This document shows, piece by piece, positions 7,395 to 12,690 of a DNA stretch of 14,699 nucleotides. The notes beneath the pieces were generated by a model that saw nothing but the letters and a program-made list of their open reading frames with translations, ran no database searches and had not been told where the DNA came from. Source of the DNA: CAZVCJ01 sp964625745 (GTDB lineage Bacteria; Chloroflexota; Anaerolineae; VGOG01); assembly GCA_964625745.1 (NCBI GenBank), contig CAZVCJ010000101.1, forward strand, positions 1 through 14,699, written 5' to 3'. A program made the translations under genes and the position numbers. Positions within the stretch are counted from its first letter, which is position 1; the number at the start of each line of letters is the position of its first letter.

Positions 7395-7403
7395 ATTATA
7401 ACA
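7395..7403 (-). promoter_or_regulatory. Extended -10 promoter of the Fpg/Nei gene
   Basis: On the minus strand the sequence reads TGTTATAAT, a perfect TATAAT with the TGn extension. TTGCAT lies 17 bp upstream as a partial -35. It would give a leader of about 70 bases before the ATG at 7319. Confidence 0.6.
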
Positions 7404-7484
7404 CGACGCTTCCCCCGATGCAAGCTTGCGCTGGCACGGAGCGCGGGAACACGGAAGCCCTGTACTTGTCATACAGGACAAGTG

Positions 7485-7540
7485 CACGGAGAGCATGGAA
7501 ACACGGAACTTCCGTGATTCCGTACCTTCCGTGATTCCGT
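7485..7540. repeat. CACGGA/TCCGTG palindromic repeat
   Basis: The core CACGGAACTTCCGTG (7502-7516) is a palindrome with 7-bp arms. Around it are further CACGGA units on the left and TTCCGTGATTCCGTG on the right, so a larger imperfect hairpin can form. A degraded copy (CACGGAGCGCGGGAACACGGAA) precedes it at about 7435-7455. This looks like a dispersed intergenic element rather than a gene signal. Confidence 0.6.
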
Positions 7541-7560
7541 GATCCAAATCCTTAGCTTGA

Positions 7561-7586
7561 CGCGCAGGGGTCTTTAGCCCCGCGCG
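7561..7586 (-). terminator. GC-rich hairpin directly after the 1161-aa gene
   Basis: Immediately after the TAG stop, reading on the minus strand, CGCGC-GGGG-ctaaaga-CCCC-t-GCGCG forms a strong stem-loop. No U-run follows, so it is not a textbook intrinsic terminator. It may stop transcription weakly or protect the 3' end of the message. Confidence 0.5.
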
Positions 7587-10500
7587 CTAGTCCGACGGCG
7601 ATTCGCCACCGGTCACGGGCAACGTCCCCGGCCAGAGGGCGATGTCGCTCTGGTAACGCGGCAGCAACTCGTGCTCCTCCTGGTACTGACTGACGATGCC
7701 GATGACGCTGTAGATTTCGCCTTTCTCCACCCAGGGCCGCTCGATGCCCGTCGCTTCTTTGAGGTAGATTTTGGCTTCCCCGCTGCCGTCGTCCAGGTAG
7801 AGAGCGCTTTTTCCCCAGCCTGCGATCTCACCGACGATCTGGGCCAGCAGCCCTTCGCGGGCTTCGTCCACCTCTCCGGTCTTGATCATGGTCGGCTTCA
7901 GAGGCTCGCCTTCGCTCAGGCGCTGGATGTCTCCCGCCCCGGCAACCCGGATCTCCCGCTCGCCATAATAGTCCCAGAGCTGGCCGGTGATTCGCACTCT
8001 ATCCCCCCCGAAGAGCACGGGGCAATCCCCCTCTCGCAAATAGACCAGCGTCCCCGCCGTGCTGTCCTGGATGTAAAAAGACTTCTCGTCAAAGATCCCC
8101 GGCGGGGCCGTCACCTGGCCCTCGACGATAACCATTGCCTCTTTGGCCATGACTTTCGTCTCGGCGATGGTCGCGAGAGCCGGACCTGGCGGCGGGGGAG
8201 GGGCTGGAGCGGGGTGGTTGGGGGCGCCCAGGGTCACGGCGTAGTCGGCCGTCCAATGGCCACCGCCGTCCACGCTGCGACTGAAGCTGCGGTCGTAGCC
8301 GGGGCTGTGGGTGTAATGGTATTCGTCGGCCACCGTCCCGTCGGGGCGGAGCAGGCGCACCCCATCCCCATCGTCGTTCAAGGAGAGGCCGGTGTCCCTT
8401 TTGAAGAAGACCAGGAACCCGCCCGGTGGGATGACCTGGTCGGCGGGAATGGTGTAGGGGCCGCTGCCTCCCTCGGCCACGTCGTCGAGCTGCCAGCCGC
8501 CCAGCCCCACCACGGCCGGGCCGGCATTGTAAAGCTCGATCCACTCGTCGTTGTAATCGCTCGTGCCGTCGCCATCCCAATCTGTGCTGTGCGGAGCGGG
8601 CATGAATTCGTTGAGCAGGACTGCGTCGGCTGGCGCTACCCCTTCCACCCACAAAGGGCTGGTGTAGGCAGTGTCGCCGTCAGCCTGGGTGGCTTTCACG
8701 AAGTATAAGTGGCCCTCCACGCCGGGCGCTGTGGGCGTCCAGGTGTGCGCGGCGGCTGCGGAGAAACTGTCGCTGGCCACGACCAGCCCTCTATCAAAGA
8801 GCTCCAGGGTCACGCTCTCGCCATCGGGATCAACCACGTCCACAGAAAAGGTGATGGCCGGTGCTTTGGGGATGATGGAGCCCATCCAGTTTTCCCCGGC
8901 GCGCAGGGCCAGGGCCAGGTTGCTGTCCTCGGTGGCAAAGGTGCGCCGGGCTCGCAATGCTTCCAGGACAGCTTCTTTGGTCAATGCTGACGCAACTGCC
9001 CCCGTGCGGTGGGGGGTATCGGCGCCCCAATCGGGCGTCTCGGTATCGCCGTTGTTGGCTGCGCCCACGTGCCAGCCGGCGTAAAGGCTGCGCAGGTACT
9101 CGCCCTCGAAGGTGAAATACTGGTTCCTGCTGCCGTTTCCGACCTCCTGGAGGACGATCACGGCGTCGGCGGCCGGATGGTAGGCGAAGTCGTTGAAGTC
9201 GCTGTCGGGGAAGGGGTGATTGAACTGGGCAATGGCTCCCGGCTGGGTGGTGAGCCAGGTATAGATCTCCCCCAGGCTGTCGTAATCGGGGTCGTCGCGG
9301 GAGGGATAACCCTCGGTCTCGAAGACGTTGATGTGTCCTACCTCGCGGTGGGTCCACTCGAAGCCGCGCAACCCAACGAAACTCCCATCCACCGTAGCCG
9401 CCTCGGCCTGAGCGAGGATGTCAGCCCACTGAGCATCGTCGAAATAATGGGAGTGATCGGTGAGGGCCAGGAAGTGCAGCCCGTTGGCTCGCCCCACGGC
9501 GTAGGCATAGCGAGGGGGGCCACTGCCATCGGAGTAGGTGGAATGGGAATGGATGCAGCCGAAGTAGGCCCACATACCGCCGGGCAGCGGAGCCGGCGGC
9601 AGGGGCGAGGAAGGCAGTGGGGGAAGATCGGTCAGGGAAGCGGGATTGGGCGCGGCGATGGCAAAGTCGGCGTTCATGTCGTCGGTATCACCCGCGCCCA
9701 CCCGCTGCAGCGACCTGGGAGCCGGGGCGGAGATGTGACCGGTTACGCCCACAGCAACGTAGTCGCCCGACTTGTAGGCGATGGCGTCCACGATCTCATC
9801 AGCGGGGCCCAGCAGCAACACCTCATCGCCCGTGTTGGAGAGGGCCCAACTGCCCGTGGCCCAGGGAGCGTGCTCGACCATGTTGGGCACCGTCGGGGTA
9901 TCAGCGTAGTCTGCACCTGAGACCCGCACCTCGAAGTCGGGATAGAACCCGAAGCGGGCCTCGAACTGAGCCGCGTTCTTGGCTACGACGAGGAGACCCT
10001 GAGAACCGATGGTTGTCCCCGGCGGGAACTGAACCATCCCCTCGTCCTTGCCCTTCGTCTCCCCATCGCCGACCTTGTAAAAAGACAGATCCACCACATC
10101 CACGGTGGGATTGAATATCTCCACGAACTCGTCGCCCTCGGTCTCAGGAATCGTGCCGTCGTAGCAGACCTCACTAACGAGAAGGGGAGCCGTGGGGGGG
10201 AGAGTCGGCGTCGTGGTTGGGGTGGGTGGGATGGGAGCACCCCCTGGCGAAGGAAAGGCTCGCTCCACGAAATCGCTCGCCCGATCGGTGTCGTAGCCCG
10301 TCGGCTCGCGCTCCAGCGAATGGCCGGCGGTGACGTCGGGACAGGGTGGGTCGAAGACGGTGGCGTCCGCCCCGTAGGACATCTGGTCAATGATCGTTCC
10401 CACACTGTCCCTGAGGATCAGACGGTCGCCCTCGTTGCCCAGTCCGTTGCCGATACTGCTATCGGCGATGAAGACAATGGTAGCTGCGAAGTCCGGGTAG

Positions 10501-11072
10501 TTAGTGTAGAAATCCTCAGAGGCGGCGATGACCGCGAAGCCGTGGGCGGGGATGGTCATTGTGGGAATAGAATCGGCGGCCATGTTATCGTCTATCGTCC
10601 AACCGGCCAGCTCAACTGGCGAAGGGGCGTTGTTGTAGAGCTCCACCCACTCGTAGGCGGCATCGGGGCCCGACTGGATGGAGTCGTACTCCACCTCATT
10701 GATGACCAAGTCGGGACTGAGGGGAGTGGCTGTGGGTGTGGCTGTCGCCGTAGGGGTGAATGTGGATGTGGGCGTCAATGTCGGGGAAAGGGCCACTGTA
10801 GGCGTGATCGTCGCAGTTGGGGTGAATGTAGCCGTCGCCGTAGGCGTCAGCGTGCTGGCAGGTGTGGTGGTGCCGGTCAACGTGGCGGTTGGAGTCAGCC
10901 CTTCGGCAAGCCGTCGTGGTGAGCCTGTCGAACCATCAGGATTCTGTGTCAACGTCGGGGGAGTCGTCTCCAAGAGCCAGGAATCTTCGGCGCTGGCGTG
11001 CATCGCCGCAGCAATCAACAATCCGCCGCTTATCAGTAAAGCTGCAGCAAGCCCAACTGCGAGTTTCTTCAT
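7587..11072 (-). CDS. Secreted multidomain protein: lamin-tail x2, PHP/CehA-like metallohydrolase, lamin-tail, OB-like domains
   Basis: The start at 11072 is chosen because GGGAG lies eight bases upstream and a signal peptide follows (MKKLAVGLAAALLISGGLLI, cut near HASA-E). Order in the 1161-aa product: TP-rich stalk (59-118); lamin-tail domain 1 (121-278); lamin-tail 2 (296-480); PHP-type metallohydrolase (about 499-735); a beta-sandwich linker; lamin-tail 3 (814-952); proline-rich hinge (954-964); and two OB-like modules (about 966-1145). Metal ligands of the CehA/McbA type are visible: H508 and H510 in CIHSHSTYSDG, D539, H540 and H542 in ALTDHSH, E572 in GFEWTH, H580, H619 in FNHPFP, H668 and H688. 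Lamin-tail and OB domains often accompany extracellular nucleases and phosphoesterases, so a secreted phosphodiesterase or nuclease is a reasonable inference; the substrate is unknown. It ends LPVTGGESPSD, without a membrane segment. A hairpin follows the stop. Confidence 0.85.
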   Translation of the reverse strand: MKKLAVGLAAALLISGGLLIAAAMHASAEDSWLLETTPPTLTQNPDGSTGSPRRLAEGLTPTATLTGTTTPASTLTPTATATFTPTATITPTVALSPTLTPTSTFTPTATATPTATPLSPDLVINEVEYDSIQSGPDAAYEWVELYNNAPSPVELAGWTIDDNMAADSIPTMTIPAHGFAVIAASEDFYTNYPDFAATIVFIADSSIGNGLGNEGDRLILRDSVGTIIDQMSYGADATVFDPPCPDVTAGHSLEREPTGYDTDRASDFVERAFPSPGGAPIPPTPTTTPTLPPTAPLLVSEVCYDGTIPETEGDEFVEIFNPTVDVVDLSFYKVGDGETKGKDEGMVQFPPGTTIGSQGLLVVAKNAAQFEARFGFYPDFEVRVSGADYADTPTVPNMVEHAPWATGSWALSNTGDEVLLLGPADEIVDAIAYKSGDYVAVGVTGHISAPAPRSLQRVGAGDTDDMNADFAIAAPNPASLTDLPPLPSSPLPPAPLPGGMWAYFGCIHSHSTYSDGSGPPRYAYAVGRANGLHFLALTDHSHYFDDAQWADILAQAEAATVDGSFVGLRGFEWTHREVGHINVFETEGYPSRDDPDYDSLGEIYTWLTTQPGAIAQFNHPFPDSDFNDFAYHPAADAVIVLQEVGNGSRNQYFTFEGEYLRSLYAGWHVGAANNGDTETPDWGADTPHRTGAVASALTKEAVLEALRARRTFATEDSNLALALRAGENWMGSIIPKAPAITFSVDVVDPDGESVTLELFDRGLVVASDSFSAAAAHTWTPTAPGVEGHLYFVKATQADGDTAYTSPLWVEGVAPADAVLLNEFMPAPHSTDWDGDGTSDYNDEWIELYNAGPAVVGLGGWQLDDVAEGGSGPYTIPADQVIPPGGFLVFFKRDTGLSLNDDGDGVRLLRPDGTVADEYHYTHSPGYDRSFSRSVDGGGHWTADYAVTLGAPNHPAPAPPPPPGPALATIAETKVMAKEAMVIVEGQVTAPPGIFDEKSFYIQDSTAGTLVYLREGDCPVLFGGDRVRITGQLWDYYGEREIRVAGAGDIQRLSEGEPLKPTMIKTGEVDEAREGLLAQIVGEIAGWGKSALYLDDGSGEAKIYLKEATGIERPWVEKGEIYSVIGIVSQYQEEHELLPRYQSDIALWPGTLPVTGGESPSD
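10719..10898 (-). repeat. TP-rich low-complexity stalk DNA in the 1161-aa gene
   Basis: The DNA is made of short near-repeats of GTNGGNGT-like hexamers and encodes a run of TPTATAT-type residues between the signal peptide region and the first lamin-tail domain. Such stalks hold surface domains away from the cell and are prone to length change by slippage. Confidence 0.8.
10899..10942 (-). repeat. Dispersed GTCGAA/CTTCGGC repeat inserted in frame in the 1161-aa gene
   Basis: This segment carries the words GAGCCTGTCGAACC and CCTTCGGCAAGCC, typical of the dispersed TTCGAC-AGGCTCA elements of Chloroflexota-like genomes. It is translated as NPDGSTGSPRRLAEG (residues 44-58), unlike the TP-rich sequence that follows it. 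A related copy lies between genes at 11244-11261. Confidence 0.65.
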
Positions 11073-11196
11073 GTCCATCGCTCCCTTATTAGAACACGGA
11101 TGGGCAGGATTTACGGATTCTCCCTCACCCAAGCCAGGAGGTCACCGTGTTGATGTGGCCAAACGGCTGTCTGGCGGAGATGGCAACGAATCGGAG

Positions 11197-11232
11197 GGAT
11201 TCACCGAATTCACGACGAAATTCGGTAAATCC
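11197..11232. repeat. Inverted repeat GGATTCACCGAATT
   Basis: The 14-bp arms at 11197-11210 and 11219-11232 pair with one mismatch around an 8-base loop. It is one of three palindromic elements in the 382-bp gap between the two lamin-tail genes. Confidence 0.65.
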
Positions 11233-11243
11233 TCGACAGTTGT

Positions 11244-11261
11244 CCTGAGCCCGTCGAAGGG
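11244..11261. repeat. Short dispersed repeat CCTGAGCCCGTCGAAGGG
   Basis: This 18-bp word is the intergenic counterpart of the element seen inside reading frames at 10899-10942 and 12799-12900. Confidence 0.5.
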
Positions 11262-11305
11262 TACGACGTCATATCTTGGCACAGTTAAGCCAACAGCACT
11301 GAACA

Positions 11306-11388
11306 CTGTCAACGGATTCGGGGCACGGATTGAACGGATTCGGCGTGGCGCGATATCCGTTCAATCCGCTCCAATAATCCGTTGACAG
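11306..11388. repeat. Large nested palindrome of CGGATT units
   Basis: Two perfect inverted pairs are nested. The outer 13-bp arms are at 11306-11318 and 11376-11388 (CTGTCAACGGATT and inverse). The inner 14-bp arms are at 11326-11339 and 11355-11368 (CGGATTGAACGGAT and inverse), around a 15-base loop. The 83-bp unit could extrude as a cruciform or fold as RNA. It lies 67 bp downstream of the 236-aa gene stop and may also end that transcript. The rest of 11073-11454 holds no gene. Confidence 0.8.
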
Positions 11389-11454
11389 CACTCTGCTCTT
11401 GTCATTCCCCCGACTTGGGATGATCCGGTCAGTCCGTTGTTCCCCGCTCCCACA

Positions 11455-12165
11455 TCAGTCGGACTGCTTGAGCACCAGGGGCAGGTAGACCCTATATGTT
11501 GTCGTCGGGGTGGGTGTGGTGGTGGGCGTGGCAGTTGGCGTGGCTGTGGGTGTGGATGTCGCCGTCGGCGTGGGCGTGGATACGGTCACTGACCCTGGAT
11601 CGGGGGACTCCTGGTCAATCCAGTCCGCGGCAGTGTCGGTGTCCACATTGGCCGGGGAGCGCTCCAAAGAATGGCCGGCGGAGACAGCGGGGCAGGGCGG
11701 GTCGAAGATGGTGGTGTCTGTCCCATAGGACATCTGGTCAATGGCCGTCCCCTCGCCGTCTTTGAGAATCAGTCGGTCGCCTGTATTGCCCAGCCCGTTG
11801 CCAATCCTGCCGTCGGCGATAAAGACGATGCCCCCAGTAAAGTCAGGGTAGTTCGTGTAGAAGTCTTCGGAAGCGGCGATGACCATACAACCGCCAGCAG
11901 GTATCGTCACCGTGGGAGAGATGACATCGGTGGATAAATTGTCGCTTATCGTCCAACCCGTCAACTCCATCGGCAACGCAGTGTTGTTAAAAACCTCGAT
12001 CCACTCCTCATTCGGCTCTGTGCCCAGGGGATCGTACAACACCTCGCTGATGAGGAGGGTGGACGAGGATGCCCTGATGAGGGGAGAAAGCTGCAACGAG
12101 AGGAACAGGGCGAAGACGAGCGAGCCAAGCAAAATCGTGTTTCTCAGACCTTTACCAGAAATCAT
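11455..12165 (-). CDS. Secreted lamin-tail domain protein with TP stalk and LP-type C-terminal tail
   Basis: The 236-aa protein has a signal peptide (hydrophobic core about residues 10-30), one lamin-tail domain (35-182) starting LLISEVLYDPLGTEPNEEWIE, a TP-rich stalk (187-222) and the terminus YRVYLPLVLKQSD. The lamin-tail is a small immunoglobulin-like fold, in bacteria usually part of secreted or surface proteins, where it may bind nucleic acid or other ligands; no catalytic residues are seen. It is closely related to domain 1 of the 1161-aa protein downstream; both keep VIAASEDFYTNYPDF and DPPCP-V-AGHSLER. The start is ATG at 12165 with GGAGG seven bases upstream. The upstream side is interrupted by an N gap that is probably artefactual; once removed, the full AAGGAGG site is restored and an extended -10 promoter lies about 50 bp upstream. 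Confidence 0.87.
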   Translation of the reverse strand: MISGKGLRNTILLGSLVFALFLSLQLSPLIRASSSTLLISEVLYDPLGTEPNEEWIEVFNNTALPMELTGWTISDNLSTDVISPTVTIPAGGCMVIAASEDFYTNYPDFTGGIVFIADGRIGNGLGNTGDRLILKDGEGTAIDQMSYGTDTTIFDPPCPAVSAGHSLERSPANVDTDTAADWIDQESPDPGSVTVSTPTPTATSTPTATPTATPTTTPTPTTTYRVYLPLVLKQSD

Positions 12166-12177
12166 CGTTGTGCCTCC
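12123..12177. repeat. Left copy of the exact 55-bp repeat flanking the N gap
   Basis: This segment, which includes the first 43 coding bases of the 236-aa gene and its start, is identical to 12278-12332. The repeat ends exactly at the first N. Confidence 0.97.
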
Positions 12178-12277
12178 NNNNNNNNNNNNNNNNNNNNNNN
12201 NNNNNNNNNNNNNNNNNNNNNNNNNNNNNNNNNNNNNNNNNNNNNNNNNNNNNNNNNNNNNNNNNNNNNNNNNNNNN
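12178..12277. other. Assembly gap of 100 N, probably spurious
   Basis: Exactly 100 N separate two contig ends that overlap by 55 identical bases. Merging the overlap removes 155 bases and yields a continuous 5' region for the lamin-tail gene with an intact AAGGAGG site. Open frames drawn across the gap have no meaning. Confidence 0.95.
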
Positions 12278-12332
12278 AGCCAAGCAAAATCGTGTTTCTC
12301 AGACCTTTACCAGAAATCATCGTTGTGCCTCC
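12278..12332. repeat. Right copy of the exact 55-bp repeat flanking the N gap
   Basis: Identical to 12123-12177 and begins at the first base after the N run. It is best read as the same DNA assembled twice. Confidence 0.97.
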
Positions 12333-12366
12333 TTGAGAGTTTTGTTAGACGCTGAAGTTCGGCAAA

Positions 12367-12375
12367 ATTATATCA
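12367..12375 (-). promoter_or_regulatory. Extended -10 promoter of the lamin-tail gene
   Basis: On the minus strand it reads TGATATAAT, a perfect TATAAT with the TGn extension; no good -35 box is present. If the N gap is removed, the start codon lies about 47 bp downstream, giving a short normal leader. Confidence 0.6.
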
Positions 12376-12479
12376 TCCACCACCTCCCATCCAAAAAGTC
12401 GGATGTTGCTTATTTCCGCGCCGCCAGGTAGATCGGGAACCCTCTAAACGGCAACCTTCGACTGGTACAGTATATAGTA

Positions 12480-12514
12480 AAAAGCCACTTACGTCAAACT
12501 CACAAGCGGCTTTT
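12480..12514. terminator. Hairpin with A-run and T-run, intrinsic terminator form
   Basis: AAAAGCCACTT (12480-12490) pairs with AAGCGGCTTTT (12504-12514) with one mismatch around a 13-base loop. The stem is flanked by A on the left and T on the right, so it could work in both directions. It lies between the divergent lamin-tail and propeller genes, where neither gene should end. No coding sequence feeds into it, and nothing else was recognised in 12376-12615. Confidence 0.55.
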
Positions 12515-12615
12515 CTATTGCCAAAGGGTAATTGCTCAGCCTGTCATTGGCTGGATAGTTACGCCAAAGGATGGGCCCTCCCCAGATACGGCCTCAGACT
12601 CTCCAGGAGTCCAGT

Positions 12616-12644
12616 TTGCACAAGCAGCCAAGACGTGGTAAAAT
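12616..12644 (+). promoter_or_regulatory. Tentative promoter of the propeller gene
   Basis: TTGCAC (12616-12621) and TAAAAT (12639-12644) are separated by 17 bp. The -35 is weak, but the distance to the ATG at 12691 is normal. Confidence 0.35.
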
Positions 12645-12690
12645 TATGCAGGGAAAAGTGGGTACTCCAAGCCGCGAAAGGAGAATCTCC

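Noticed and set aside
7671..9920. Long open frames on the plus strand opposite the 1161-aa gene (such as 7671-8708 and 9009-9920)
   Set aside because: They are antisense shadows in GC-rich coding DNA, have no ribosome binding sites or recognisable domains, and the minus strand carries a continuous domain-rich protein.
11073..11132. Starting the 1161-aa protein at 11132 or at the ATG at 11078
   Set aside because: GGGAG is well spaced only for 11072, and the signal peptide begins there; at 11078 the spacing would be two bases.
11879..12431. Open frames crossing the N run
   Set aside because: They depend on unknown bases in a gap that is probably false.
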